NCBI RefSeq assembly: GCF_030012985.1
Contig: NZ_CP120233.1
Span: forward strand, 4,397,001 to 4,461,000
Source of the DNA: Microbulbifer sp. VAAF005
Lineage (GTDB): Bacteria; Pseudomonadota; Gammaproteobacteria; Pseudomonadales; Cellvibrionaceae
DNA: 64,000 nucleotides
Direction: 5' to 3'
In this document: piece after piece, positions 27,080-35,919 of the stretch
How the letters are laid out: each line of letters opens with the position of its first letter
Numbering within the stretch: position 1 is the stretch's first letter
Position numbers and translations under genes: made by a program
Notes under the pieces: model-generated
What the model saw: the letters and a program-made list of their open reading frames with translations, nothing else
The model's database searches: none
Told to the model about the DNA's origin: nothing

Positions 27080-27784
27080 GTACGCCCAGCATGGGCGTGA
27101 ACTAATGGGGTGAAAGTCCCCTGTATGAAGATCACCGTTTAATGAGCTCCATTAAATGCTAACTACTAGCGAATGGCAACTGCAACACCGTGAGGTCTTG
27201 TGGGGAGGAAGTCGCTAGCAAAACTAGGAGCTGACGAACAGAAACATCCTGTAAGGCTTAGCCTGGAGGCGAGGTGCCCAAGGACACCGAAGCCATGTGA
27301 TCTGACGGGTAGAGTAAATGGTGCAGTTGTGTAGTGAAAGTTCATGTTCTTATCTGGGGAGATCGGTTTAGCTTCCTGCTGTGAGGCTGTCAGCGTGGCC
27401 GCTGACTCATAAGTAGGCCCAGCCCGCTAGCCACCATCGCGGGGGTAAAAAAAGTGGTGGAACACAGCAGCGCTTTGCTCAGTAATGAGTAGGGTGATTA
27501 AACAGAATTCAGCAGACGGCATAGTAGCCAAATGCCAAGATTAATACCTTGGACAGGGTGAAGGCCTGAGCCTAAATCCACGAGTTGAAAGACAGGGCTA
27601 GCCTACTGATATGTTTCCAGTCGGTTAAAGTTGATGTAGCGCACTGCCATGACACTCAACTCAAATGAAGATCTGCTCGACACTATCGTTGGGTTGAGAT
27701 TTATTACGGATAGGAGCCGCCCATTGCGGACCCGCGCGATGGGTGGTGTGGGGTCCTGTAATTAGAAACTACCGACTACCCGAT
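27080..27784 (+). mobile_element. Full-length ORF-less group II intron (best copy)
   Basis: The copy is 705 nt from GTACGCCCAGCATGGGCGTG to CTACCCGAT. Domain V at 27,719-27,755 is AGCCGCCCAT TGCG GACC CGCG CG ATGGGTGGTG: a 9-10 bp lower stem, two-nucleotide bulge, upper stem and tetraloop, with an AGC triad. Domain VI follows as a hairpin with an unpaired A region. Domain IV carries no ORF, so any mobility needs a protein in trans. It sits in attC, antisense to the cassette genes. This is the copy most likely to self-splice. Confidence 0.85.
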
Positions 27785-28399
27785 TTAAGCATTAGTTTTT
27801 AGGGCCTCTTTGGTTGTGTCCACAGCTTGCTGTAGATCCTTGGAGTAACTTTTTAGTTTCTTTAAATCACCTTTGATAAGAGCTTCTTTAACTTCCGTTA
27901 CCAAGTTTTTTGTGTTTTCAGTAGTATCCACAATTATGCCTGAAATCCTTGAGGCATCATTTAATCCCCATTCTTTGGCTTTATCTCCAACCAGGGGAAG
28001 ACCTTCAATAATAGGGCATGCAACCTCTAAAGTATTATGTATTTTACTCAGGTTTTTAAAGCTGTACGCTTGAATAACAGATGTCAATTCTGTGACCTGT
28101 AAAGAAACATCTTGTACGGCATCAATCAGAGGCTTATTTTCATTGATTTCAGCAAGTGCTTTTCGTGCTCCTTGGAAATGGGTATACACGAAAAATAAAA
28201 AGCACCCGATAGTCAATATCGCTCCAACAACAAATAACTCAGACGGTAAAGTTAGTCCAGGTATGTTAGCCAATACCATAGATAAAATGCCAGCAAACCC
28301 AAAGGCTAATGCGAACCCCCCAGTCTTATATAGTTTATCCATTCCCTTAGAAAGACTATCTGATATGCGAACTACATCCTGCGTTGCTATTTGGTTCAT
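27785..28399 (-). CDS. Two-helix membrane protein with coiled-coil tail
   Basis: From the ATG at 28,399 (MNQIATQDVVRISDSLSKGMDKLY) the product is 204 residues. Two membrane segments (GGFALAFGFAGILSMVLANI and LFVVGAILTIGCFLFFVYTHF) are followed by about 130 residues of amphipathic helix with heptad-like spacing (VQDVSLQVTELTSVIQ; ENTKNLVTEVKEALIKGDLKK). It probably sits in the inner membrane with a cytoplasmic rod. Family not recognised. The frame upstream of this start is attC. Confidence 0.65.
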   Translation of the reverse strand: MNQIATQDVVRISDSLSKGMDKLYKTGGFALAFGFAGILSMVLANIPGLTLPSELFVVGAILTIGCFLFFVYTHFQGARKALAEINENKPLIDAVQDVSLQVTELTSVIQAYSFKNLSKIHNTLEVACPIIEGLPLVGDKAKEWGLNDASRISGIIVDTTENTKNLVTEVKEALIKGDLKKLKSYSKDLQQAVDTTKEALKTNA

Positions 28400-28436
28400 A
28401 TAGACATACCTATTGTTTGGTGGAGAGATTGATGCA

Positions 28437-28497
28437 TAACGCACCTCTGTCAAAACCATAGGGAAGTGAAGGTTTTGGCGTCGAGTGCCTTAACTTG
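28437..28497 (-). other. attC site, invaded by intron
   Basis: CATAACGCACCTCTGTCAAAACC and GGTTTTGGCGTCGAGTGCC form the hairpin arms, with CATAACG as outer core box. CTTAACTTG abuts the intron. Confidence 0.65.
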
Positions 28498-29204
28498 ATA
28501 CGCCCAGCATGGACGTGAACTAATGGGGTGAAAGTCCCCTGTAGGAGGATCACCATTTAATGGATTCCATTAAATGCTAACTACTAGCGAATGGCAACTG
28601 CAATACCGCGAGGTCTTGTGGGGAGGAAGTCGCTAGCAAAACTACTAGCTGACGGACAGAAACATCCTATAAGGCTTAGCCTGAAAGTGAGGCGGCCAAG
28701 GACACCGAAGCCGGGTGATCTAACGGGTAAAGTAAATGATGCAGTTGTGTAGTGAAAGTTCACGTTCTTATCTGGGGAGATCTGTTTAGCTTGCTGCTGT
28801 GAAACTGTCAGCGTGGCCGCTGACTCATAAGTAGGTCCAACCCACTAGCCACCATCGAAGGGTAGACAAGAGTGGTGGAACACAGCGGTGCCTCGGCCAG
28901 TAATGGCCAAGGTGATTGAATAGAAGTCAGCAGACGGCATAGTAGCCAAATGCCAAGATTAATACCTTGGACAGGGTGAAGGCCTGAATCCAAAATCCAC
29001 GAGTTAAAAGACAGGGATAGCCTGCGGATATGTTTCCAGTCCGATAAAGTTGAGGTATCGCACTGCCATGACACTCAGCTCAAATGAAGAGCTGCTCGAC
29101 GCAATCGTTGAATAGAGATTCATTACGGATAGGGAACCACCCATTGCGGACCCGCACGATGGGTGGTGTGGGGGCCGGTAGCTAGAAACTACCGTCTACC
29201 TGAT
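28498..29204 (+). mobile_element. Full-length ORF-less group II intron
   Basis: The copy is 707 nt and collinear with the copy at 27,080 throughout. The 5' end is ATACG (G to A at position 1). Domain V reads AACCACCCAT...ATGGGTGGT, so the catalytic triad AGC is AAC although the stem pairs perfectly. Domain VI ends CTACCTGAT. The two changes at catalytic positions suggest an inactive copy. Confidence 0.8.
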
Positions 29205-29213
29205 TTATGAGCC

Positions 29214-29616
29214 TCACTGCTCGTAGACCTGAATAGTAATCGCACGTCTGTCGCCACGCACTCTGAGGATTGTCAAAAGACCATATTGTTTGAAGTACAT
29301 GATTTTTTCCCATTCTGGAAAGCTACTACTGCCCGGAAGACTAGATTTAGGCTGAAGCTTCCAGGAGCCACCCTCCTCAACGATTTTCATAAATGAAGCA
29401 TGATCATGCTCTGACATCTCTATATAGAAAATTTCGTTATAGTCTCCGAAATACTTTGCAATATCAGAAGCCTTCTCCTGCGCGACAATTACGAAATCCT
29501 CTTTAGGCTTGAAGCCGATAGCTTCATTGACTATTAACGAAAGATCATATTGCTTCGTACAACTGACAACTGACAACTAAAAATAGAAAAAAAACAAATG
29601 TGGCCCGAGTCTTCAT
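29214..29616 (-). pseudogene. Lipoprotein with frame broken by a 7-bp tandem repeat
   Basis: ATG at 29,616 starts MKTRATFVFFLFLVVSC, a lipoprotein signal, but that frame stops soon after. The body (TKQYDLSLIVNEAIGFKPKE to IQVYEQ, about 115 residues) is open in another frame up to 29,576. The switch is at a tandem ACAACTG repeat (29,559-29,578). Removing one 7-bp unit fuses LVVSC to TKQYDLS in one frame. Unlike the other frameshifts here it is not a homopolymer. It may be slippage-variable or dead. The mature domain is not recognised. Confidence 0.6.
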
Positions 29617-29620
29617 CGTT

Positions 29621-29685
29621 CATAACGCCCGCATTTACGGCTGGTTTGGAGCACAGCGGAAAACTAGTCCGACAACATGTGCTAG
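29621..29685 (-). other. attC-like site without intron
   Basis: CATAACGCCCGCATTTACGG is the outer core box. GGAGCACAGCGG and AAACTAGTCCGAC follow, and the site ends at the stop codon of the next gene (29,686). No intron is inserted. Confidence 0.5.
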
Positions 29686-30171
29686 CTAGGCCTTGACAGC
29701 ATGATAAAAGACTCCCAGCCCCTCGGGATCATAAAACTCCCAGCTAGCATTTTCATACCTAACGAATACCTCATTGGCCTGTAGAGCACCCCACCAACTA
29801 TTCAATGCTTCGAAAAAGATCGATGTAGTAAAATCACTGCAAAGATCGTTTGGAAAATACGATATTTCAACAGCTATTTTTTCACCTTCAGACCAATCGA
29901 GAAACAGATGAACCTGGCTTACAAAGCTATCTCTAGATTTCAGCTGTCCATGAATACAACCTTCTTCACGTTGTGTGATGTAAGACACTACACTTTCCGA
30001 AGACATTTCAACTACTTCACCGTCTTGATCTAGGAGCTCGCCATCGCTGAATTCCTCGAGAAATAGTTCAATGAACTTTCCGACACAAGCCAAAGTGGTT
30101 GGAGTAAACGTAATATCCCTAGTACTACCATCACTGTCGGTTAAATATTCAAGTACTTCAGCTTCATTCAT
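29686..30171 (-). CDS. Acidic cytoplasmic protein, unknown
   Basis: From the ATG at 30,171 (MNEAEVLEYLTDSDGSTRDITF) the product is 161 residues, acidic, with alternating strands and helices (DSFVSQVHLFLDWSEGEKIAVEISYFP; FFEALNSWWGALQANEVFVRY). No signal peptide or membrane segment is present. The size and composition recall cassette-borne immunity-type proteins, but I cannot name a family. The upstream part of the open frame is attC sequence and is excluded. Confidence 0.6.
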   Translation of the reverse strand: MNEAEVLEYLTDSDGSTRDITFTPTTLACVGKFIELFLEEFSDGELLDQDGEVVEMSSESVVSYITQREEGCIHGQLKSRDSFVSQVHLFLDWSEGEKIAVEISYFPNDLCSDFTTSIFFEALNSWWGALQANEVFVRYENASWEFYDPEGLGVFYHAVKA

Positions 30172-30177
30172 ATGAGA

Positions 30178-30286
30178 GCCTAACACCTTTAGCAACGGCC
30201 GAAATGTAGCGGCAAAGCCGCGTAATGTAGGTCCAGCCACGCAGTGGAGATGTTGCCTAAATTTATTAGGTGACGCCTTACTGTCA
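30178..30286 (-). other. attC site without intron
   Basis: GAGCCTAACACC is the outer core box. GCGGCAAAGCCGC and AGGTCCAGCCACGCAGTGG form the folded stem, and GTTGCCTAAATTTATTAGG closes the site near the next stop codon. It is a clean uninvaded site, useful for comparison with invaded ones. Confidence 0.6.
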
Positions 30287-30718
30287 CTATCTATCCTTAA
30301 TTGCACATTGGGTAAAGGGAGATAAGCTATTACACACAATTTCGACTTTATGAACTGGCCCACTGTCTACAAGTGCATATGTCTTGTCCTGCGCGATAAT
30401 AACCCATGAGTCGTTGCTAAGGGCGCAAACAGACCAGGGAAAGAAGCTGTGCGCCATAATGACTGACATAAAATTAAATTTCTCAATAGGCGCTAAGTGA
30501 AACGCACCAAGCTTGTCAGTTTTACCATCGGAGCTCCTACCTTCACATTGCTCGACTCCAATCCCGGCTACAACGCGTACGGGCAGGTTTTTCTTAGGTG
30601 ATCCTGATTCACTAATAACACCTGATATTTCAGGAGTAAGATTACTGTAATGCGGGATTGGGACACACCCAGTCAAACCAAGAAGCAATAGTAATGTTAA
30701 AACTCGCACTCTAGTCAC
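30287..30718 (-). CDS. Lipoprotein with carboxypeptidase-regulatory-like domain
   Basis: A 143-residue lipoprotein: MTRVRVLTLLLLLGLTGC is a signal with lipobox LTGC. The mature part PEISGVISESGSPKKNLPVRVV and DKLGAFHLAP has the G-x-V/I...G-x-P-L...T/D-x-x-G-x-F pattern of small beta-sandwich domains that decorate exported proteins. Cysteines EQCEG, SVCAL, IVCNS and TQCAI could form two disulphides. It starts 12 bases after the stop of the gene at 30,730, so the two may be one two-gene cassette. Confidence 0.65.
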   Translation of the reverse strand: MTRVRVLTLLLLLGLTGCVPIPHYSNLTPEISGVISESGSPKKNLPVRVVAGIGVEQCEGRSSDGKTDKLGAFHLAPIEKFNFMSVIMAHSFFPWSVCALSNDSWVIIAQDKTYALVDSGPVHKVEIVCNSLSPFTQCAIKDR

Positions 30719-30729
30719 CTAACTTTTAT

Positions 30730-31116
30730 TTAACTAAGTTGGTCATAGAACAATTCTTTGTCTTTCCAAGGATCCTGATAGGCATCTAGAATATGCTCAA
30801 TAACTGGAATAGCTCTAAAGTCAGGGATACTCTGTGCCTCTCTTAACTGTTTTTCTAAATGAGCTTTGTACCTCTTTAGCCTAAGGTGATACATGCAAAC
30901 CTGCGCCAGCTCCCAGGTACACTCTTTGAAAATATCGAAATCCTCGATAAATGTCTCTTCAAAATCCTCTTTGACAGTATCTTTGAGTTTATAGAGCTCC
31001 AGTATCTGTTCACAGAAAGGGACTAAGTCTGGATTTCCCAAAGATTCTGGTGCAGCAAAAACGACTTCAGACTTTCTGAAGATTTCTCTTAGCTTTGACC
31101 TAATACCTGAATCCAT
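30730..31116 (-). CDS. Helical cytoplasmic protein, unknown
   Basis: From the ATG at 31,116 (MDSGIRSKLREIFRKSE) the product is 128 residues, nearly all helical and charged (LYKLKDTVKEDFEETFIEDFDIF; YHLRLKRYKAHLEKQLREAQ). There is no signal or membrane segment and no family is recognised. The first codons of the longer frame overlap the attC end (GGCGTTAACTG). It is followed closely by the lipoprotein gene at 30,287-30,718. Confidence 0.6.
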   Translation of the reverse strand: MDSGIRSKLREIFRKSEVVFAAPESLGNPDLVPFCEQILELYKLKDTVKEDFEETFIEDFDIFKECTWELAQVCMYHLRLKRYKAHLEKQLREAQSIPDFRAIPVIEHILDAYQDPWKDKELFYDQLS

Positions 31117-31123
31117 ATTCACA

Positions 31124-31207
31124 GTTAACGCCTTTAGCACCGGCAGCCTGCGCGAAGCGCGTTGTTAGGCAGTCCAGCCACGAAGTGGCGAGGGTGCCTA
31201 AATTTGG
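31124..31207 (-). other. attC site, invaded by intron remnant
   Basis: GTTAACGCC (outer core), GCGCGAAGCGCG, GGCAGTCCAGCCACGAAGTGG and GGTGCCTAAATTTG follow in order. An intron 5' end begins immediately after. Confidence 0.6.
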
Positions 31208-31244
31208 TACGCCCAGCATGGGCGTGAAACAATGGGGTAAACGA
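31208..31244 (+). mobile_element. Group II intron 5' stub
   Basis: Only GTACGCCCAGCATGGGCGTG and the next 17 nt of an intron remain, cut off by the left end of the RAYT-like element (GGCCGTTTCTGGACACCC). No 3' end of this intron is found after the element. Confidence 0.65.
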
Positions 31245-32538
31245 GGCCGTTTCTGGACACCCATCAAAGGAAGAGCTTAAGGCGTCACAGCTATTGACAC
31301 AATACTGAAAGCACAATAAAAATACTGGATATTAAAACAGTTAAATCCATACCCGATGACTCAGCCTCGCCGCTCACAGATCTCACTTGATGCGACTCCG
31401 TACTATCACTGCGTCTCCCGCTGTGTACGCAGGGCGTTCCTTTGTGGAAGAGATGATCAATTGGGGAGGGATTATGAACACCGGCGCCAGTGGATTGAGA
31501 CTGGGATGCAAAAGCTAGCTGCTATCTTTGCGCTGGATATCGCTGCTTATGCGGTAATGAGTAATCACTACCATGTGGTGCTCTATATTGATGCTAAAAC
31601 GGCCAGAACTTGGTCTGATACTGAGGTCATTTTCCGCTGGCAGGAATTATTTAAAGCTTCTAATTTGGCTCAGCACTTCATTCAGGGCACTGCACTGGAT
31701 TGCAGTGAAAAGAACAAGCTTAAGGAGCTGATCGAGCTGTGGCGAGAGCGATTAATGGATATCAGTTGGTTTATGCGCTGCATAAACGAATCTATTGTTC
31801 GCCAAGCCAATGCAGAAGATCGCTGTACTAGCCGCTTCTGGGAGGGCGGTTTCAAGTCTCAGGGGCTATTGGATGAAAGAGCCTTGGCTGCCTGCATGGC
31901 CTATGTTGATCTCAATCCTATCCGTGCCGATATTGCAAAAAAACCGGAGGACTCGGATCACACGTCCATTCAACAGCGTGTTCGCGCTGTGATCTCAGGT
32001 GAGCAGCCTAAAGAGCTGCTACCGTTTGTGGGCGGCGAGCGCCTTAATATGCCGAAAGGGTTGCCCTTTCAATTGGATCACTATTTGGCGTTAGTAAACT
32101 GGAGTGGCCGGCATTTAGGCCCCAAAAAGCGCGGTGCCATTTCTCAAAAGACGGCCCCTATCCTTGAGTGGCTGGGCATCTCGGCAAAACACTGGCTCTA
32201 TCTTAATCGGAACTTTGAAAGCCGCTTTAAAGGATTGGTGGGATCAGCAGAGGTTGTACGGCAAGCCTGTATTCAGCTCAATAAACGCTGGGCATAGGGC
32301 ATAGGGCATAGGGTATAGGCGACTGCCAACGTTTCCTATCTGCAATGCCCCACTAACTCCCTCCCAACCTTTCGATGCTATTCCTTTCGGGTTGGCTAAA
32401 ATCACGTAATCTTTAAACCTCAAGCATAATTTATAAAATTTCATCTTGCCCTACACCAGGCCAGGAGAAATGGCAGTCAAGGTGGAAGGCCTGTACTATT
32501 TCCGGTGTTATCTTTCAATCTGTAGGTGTCCTAGTGTT
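31245..32538 (+). mobile_element. RAYT-like transposase element, intact copy
   Basis: The left end is GGCCGTTTCTGGACACCCAT and the right end TGTAGGTGTCCTAGTGTT. GGACACCCA and (T)GGGTGTCC make a short terminal inverted repeat, imperfect here. The element holds one uninterrupted transposase gene and a 240-base 3' tail with a GGCAGTCAAGGTGGAAGGCC-type palindrome. It is the only copy with a complete ORF and interrupts an intron. Confidence 0.8.
31356..32297 (+). CDS. Y1/REP-associated (RAYT-like) transposase
   Basis: A 313-residue protein of the IS200-like Y1 transposase superfamily. AYAVMSNHYHVVLYID contains the HUH histidines (H-Y-H), and CMAYVDLNPIRADIA is the usual NP-I/V-R motif after the active site. 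In classical RAYTs the catalytic tyrosine lies in W-x-x-R-F-Y-D-H; here the aligned stretch is FWEGGFKSQGLLDE with lysine, so the nucleophile is missing or elsewhere. The family would act on single-stranded hairpins. All other copies are broken, making this the probable source. Confidence 0.82.
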   Translation: MTQPRRSQISLDATPYYHCVSRCVRRAFLCGRDDQLGRDYEHRRQWIETGMQKLAAIFALDIAAYAVMSNHYHVVLYIDAKTARTWSDTEVIFRWQELFKASNLAQHFIQGTALDCSEKNKLKELIELWRERLMDISWFMRCINESIVRQANAEDRCTSRFWEGGFKSQGLLDERALAACMAYVDLNPIRADIAKKPEDSDHTSIQQRVRAVISGEQPKELLPFVGGERLNMPKGLPFQLDHYLALVNWSGRHLGPKKRGAISQKTAPILEWLGISAKHWLYLNRNFESRFKGLVGSAEVVRQACIQLNKRWA

Positions 32539-32744
32539 TAACACTACATTGCAGCGGCACGTTCCAGCTGGCGCCAACCCCCTTATCATATGGAATGCTT
32601 GATCATTTAGCTTATTCTTCTCTTTTTGTCACTAACTCACTTGTAAATAATTACTGCATTTATCATAAGTGAAATTAAAGTATAAAGCTTATTGAAAATG
32701 ATATCGTAGTAGTCCATTCAATCATGGTATGTTCCCGTAGGTTT
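32539..32744. other. Gap between RAYT element and next attC
   Basis: About 200 bases with no ORF or recognised repeat; AT-rich. Confidence 0.3.
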
Positions 32745-32824
32745 TAATTATCTCGTGAATAACTCCTCAATACCTGCACAGCTTTGCCGCATCCGATGAC
32801 GTAGGCGCGAAATTAATTGATTTG
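32745..32824 (-). other. attC-like site without intron
   Basis: ATGACGTAGGCGCGAAATTAATTGATTTG leads to TTATGG at the stop of the next gene (TTTGTTATGG, a GTTRRRY-like box). CAGCTTTGCCGCATCC lies in the middle. There is no intron between box and gene. Confidence 0.45.
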
Positions 32825-33355
32825 TTATGGTCTAATCCATGCTATAAAACGAGAAATTAAACTTGGGGAGTTGTGATCTATCTCTGATTTTTTTTTAAAT
32901 TCAGCGGGAGTAATTGTCACACCATGAACCAGTTGCTCTTGATTGTTTAGATGGAGAAATAGGCGACCAATAACAGTCCGATGATTCCCTGAGGAAATGT
33001 AATATTTATCATCAATTTGATAGAAAGACCAGTGTGTCTTTTCATTATCATCAAAATAGTAACTAGGATTTTTCTCTAATGCTTTAACATTTACAATAGC
33101 TCTCTTGAGTCCCTGTAATGCAACCTCTCTATTGTTCATGAAATCACCATCGGAAGTTCCTGGAATTGGCTTCAATTGACCCCACGTCTTGCCGCAGTAA
33201 TCAGGGTGAGTTGTTCCAACAACTTTAGATAAATCTACACTTCCCCTTTTGGGCTCTCCTACATTGATTTTGCCTCTCTCCAGAAACAACAGAACATCGT
33301 TTGAAAATGGTATGTTTTCAAGACTTATCTCTTCAATAAAGGTATTCCATGCCAC
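32825..33355 (-). CDS. ParB/Srx-like domain protein (tentative)
   Basis: A 176-residue soluble protein. In the middle, HWSFYQIDDKYYISSGNHRTVIGRLFLHLN resembles the G-N/E-H-R motif of ParB/sulfiredoxin-fold proteins (commonly DGxHR or EGNHR), which bind or hydrolyse nucleotides or cut DNA. No helix-turn-helix is evident. I therefore place it only tentatively in that fold. It starts MAWNTFIEEISLENIPFS. Intact cassette. Confidence 0.55.
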   Translation of the reverse strand: MAWNTFIEEISLENIPFSNDVLLFLERGKINVGEPKRGSVDLSKVVGTTHPDYCGKTWGQLKPIPGTSDGDFMNNREVALQGLKRAIVNVKALEKNPSYYFDDNEKTHWSFYQIDDKYYISSGNHRTVIGRLFLHLNNQEQLVHGVTITPAEFKKKSEIDHNSPSLISRFIAWIRP

Positions 33356-33377
33356 TTATACAATCTCCGTTTAGTAC

Positions 33378-33424
33378 ATAACATATTTAGCATCCACGTC
33401 GTAGGCGTCTGGTGCCTAAACTTG
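33378..33424 (-). other. attC site (short), invaded by intron
   Basis: CATAACATATTTAGCATCC, GTCGTAGGCGTCTGG and TGCCTAAACTTG precede the intron. It is shorter than other sites. Confidence 0.45.
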
Positions 33425-33953
33425 GTACGCCCAGCATGGGCGTGAACTAATAGGGTAAAAGTCCCCTGTAGGAAGATCACCATTAAATGCTAACTACTAA
33501 CGAATGGCAACTGTAACACTGTAAGGTCTTGTGGTGAGGGGGCCGCTAGTAAAGTACGTGCTGAGGAACAGAACATCCTTGAAGCTGAGGTGGCCAAGAA
33601 CTCCGAAGCCATGTGATCTATCGGATAGAGTAAATGATTCGGGGGTATAGTGAAAGTTCACGTTCTTATCTGGGGAAATCTGTTTAGCTTGCTGCTGTAA
33701 AGCTGACAGCGGGACTCATAAGTGAGCTCCACTGCGGAGAAAGAAAAAATAGATAGTAGAGCACAGCATTGTCTAGGTCACTAATGGCCAAGATGATTAA
33801 AGAGAAATTAGTCGATGGAATAGTGGTCTAATGCCATGACTATTGTCTTTTATATGATGTAGAGTTACACGAGACTATCGTTGGGTATAAATTCAATTTC
33901 TTAGGCGATGAATGGTACGGTAGCCGGTAGCAAGGAACTACCGACTACTCGAT
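33425..33953 (+). mobile_element. Group II intron copy, partly deleted
   Basis: The copy is 529 nt. The 5' end is good (GTACGCCCAGCATGGGCGTG). CCATTTAATGGG is lost by a small deletion, and domain V is replaced by CTTAGGCGATGAATGGTACGG. Domain VI is complete, ending ACTACTCGAT before a TTA stop. Confidence 0.75.
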
Positions 33954-34472
33954 TTATGCTGAAGCCTTGGCCTCGAAAGAAACACCGTTGAAATTATTAG
34001 CTTGAATCAGGTCTTTTAGGTATGAATTACAGAATATTGTTGAAAAATTATCTTCTTTAATTTTGAAAGCTAGAATTTGCTCAGGCAAATCTTTTTTAAA
34101 TACAGGGCGCGATACACTCCCATAACGATTAAAAGATGATTGGCCATGATCTAGAGCATCTAATGATTGTGTAACATTCCATAACCAAAAAGTTTTATTG
34201 TTATATGTTATGGTTAATAGCTGTCCAAACTTTTCCAGTTCTTCGCCTATTATAACTTTCACATTATTCGATATTACTAATGATCCAGATTGAATGAATG
34301 AAAAATCTTTTATCTCGCATTCATCCTCTAACGATACTTCAAGAGAATGAGGCCACTCTAACTCTTTCCCTTTAGATAGTAGAGAACCATGGGTTTCTAT
34401 GGATCTAACTTCATCTTTTGGAGTGAACGTACAATTGTTGTCATCAGATAGTTCAATTGTATAAATTGTCAT
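33954..34472 (-). CDS. Duplicated cassette protein, unknown (copy 1)
   Basis: The natural start is ATG 34,472 (MTIYTIELSDDNN), giving 172 residues. The longer frame MGVPKRPF comes from the adjoining RAYT left end. It is soluble with many beta-strand segments (NVKVIIGEELEKFGQLLTITYNNKTFWLWNV). I do not recognise the family. A nearly identical copy is at 42,553-43,071. In both the RAYT element begins 5 bases upstream of the start codon, so native promoter and attC are gone and expression would depend on the element. Confidence 0.7.
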   Translation of the reverse strand: MTIYTIELSDDNNCTFTPKDEVRSIETHGSLLSKGKELEWPHSLEVSLEDECEIKDFSFIQSGSLVISNNVKVIIGEELEKFGQLLTITYNNKTFWLWNVTQSLDALDHGQSSFNRYGSVSRPVFKKDLPEQILAFKIKEDNFSTIFCNSYLKDLIQANNFNGVSFEAKASA

Positions 34473-34476
34473 AAAT

Positions 34477-35745
34477 GGCCGTTTCGGGACACCCATAAAG
34501 GGTAGAGCTTAAGGTGTCTCAGTCATTGACACAATACGGAAATCACAATAAAAATAATGGATACTAAAATAGTTAAACCAATTCCCCATGACCCAGCCTC
34601 GCCGCTCATAGATCTCTCTTGATACGACTCTGTACTATCACTGCGTCTCCCACTGTGTACACAGAGTATTCCTTTGTGGAAGAGGGGAGGGATTATGAGC
34701 ACCGGCGCCAGTGGATTGAGGCTGGGATGCAAAAGCTAGCTGCTATCTTTGCGCTGGATATCGCTGCTTATGCGGTAATGAGTAATCACTACCATGTGGT
34801 GCTCTATATCAATGCTAAAACGGCCAGAACTTGGTCTGATACTGAGGTCATTTTCCGCTGGCAGAAGCTATTTAAAGCTTCTAATTTGGCTCAGCGCTTC
34901 ATTCAGGGCGCCGCACTGGATTGCAGTGAAAAGAACAATCTTAAAGATCTAATCGAGCTATGGCGAGAGCGATTAATGGGTATCAGTTGGTTTATGCGCT
35001 GCCTAAACGAATCTATTGCTCGCCAAGCCAATGCAGAAGACCGCTGTACAGGCAGCTTCTGGGAGGGCCGTTTCTAATCTCAGGCGCTATTGGATGAAAG
35101 AGCCTTGGCTGCCTGTATGGCCTATGTCGATCTCAATCCTATCCGTGCCGATATTGGAAAAACCCCGGAGGACTCCGATTACACGTCCATTCAGCAGCGT
35201 GTTCGTGCTGTGATATCAGGTGAGCAGCCTAAAGAGCTGCTACCGTTTGTGGGCGGCGAGCGCCTTAATATGTTGAAAGGGTTCCCTTTCGGCTGGATGA
35301 CTATTTGGCACTAGTAGACTGGAGTGGCCGACATTTAGACCCCAAAAAGCGCGGTGCCATTTTTCAAAACGCGCCCCCTATCCTTGAGCGGCTGGGCATC
35401 TCAGCAAAACACTGGCTCTATCTCAACCGGAACTTTGAAAGCCGCTTTAAAGGCCTGGTGGGATCAGCAGAGGCTGTACGGCAAGTCTGTATTCAGCTCA
35501 ATAAACGCTGGGTACATGGCATAGGCGACTGCCAACGTTTTCTTTCGGCAAGCCCTTCCTAATTCCCACCCTGCCTTTCGATACTATTCCTTCCGATTTG
35601 GCCAAAATCACGCAATTTTCATACCTAAAGCATAATTTTTTAGTATTTAACTTTGCCCTATACCAGACCAGGAGAAATGCCCGTCAAGGTGGAAGGCCTG
35701 TACTTTTTCCTGTGTCATATTTCAATCTGTGGGTGTCTTAGTGTT
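34477..35745 (+). mobile_element. RAYT-like element, nearly full length, defective
   Basis: The left end GGCCGTTTCGGGACACCCAT and the right end TGTGGGTGTCTTAGTGTT are present. The gene lacks part of the early region, has TTCTAATCT (stop) at about 35,075 in place of TTCAAGTCT, and is shifted near 35,285. It matches the copy at 43,076 best. Confidence 0.8.
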
Positions 35746-35754
35746 TTTAGTGTT

Positions 35755-35919
35755 TCTTATACCGTGAGGTGTTGTGGGGAGGAAGCTGCTAGCAAAACTA
35801 TGAGCTTACGAACAGAAATATCCTATAAGGTTTAGCATGAAGGTGAGGTAGCCAGGGACACTGAAGCCAAGTAATCTGTGGTGTGGTAGCCGGCAGTTAG
35901 AAACTACCGGCTACCCGAT
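35755..35919 (+). mobile_element. Group II intron remnant
   Basis: ACCGTGAGGTGTTGTGGGGAGG (domain I) runs to GAAGCCAAGTAATC, then jumps to GTGGTGTGGTAGCCGG (end of domain V) and a complete domain VI ending CTACCCGAT. It is 165 nt and is preceded directly by a RAYT right end. Confidence 0.7.

Noticed and set aside
34473..34496. Upstream start (MGVPKRPF) of the duplicated cassette protein
   Set aside because: These codons come from the left end of the adjoining RAYT element; the start MTIYTIEL is the natural one in both copies.
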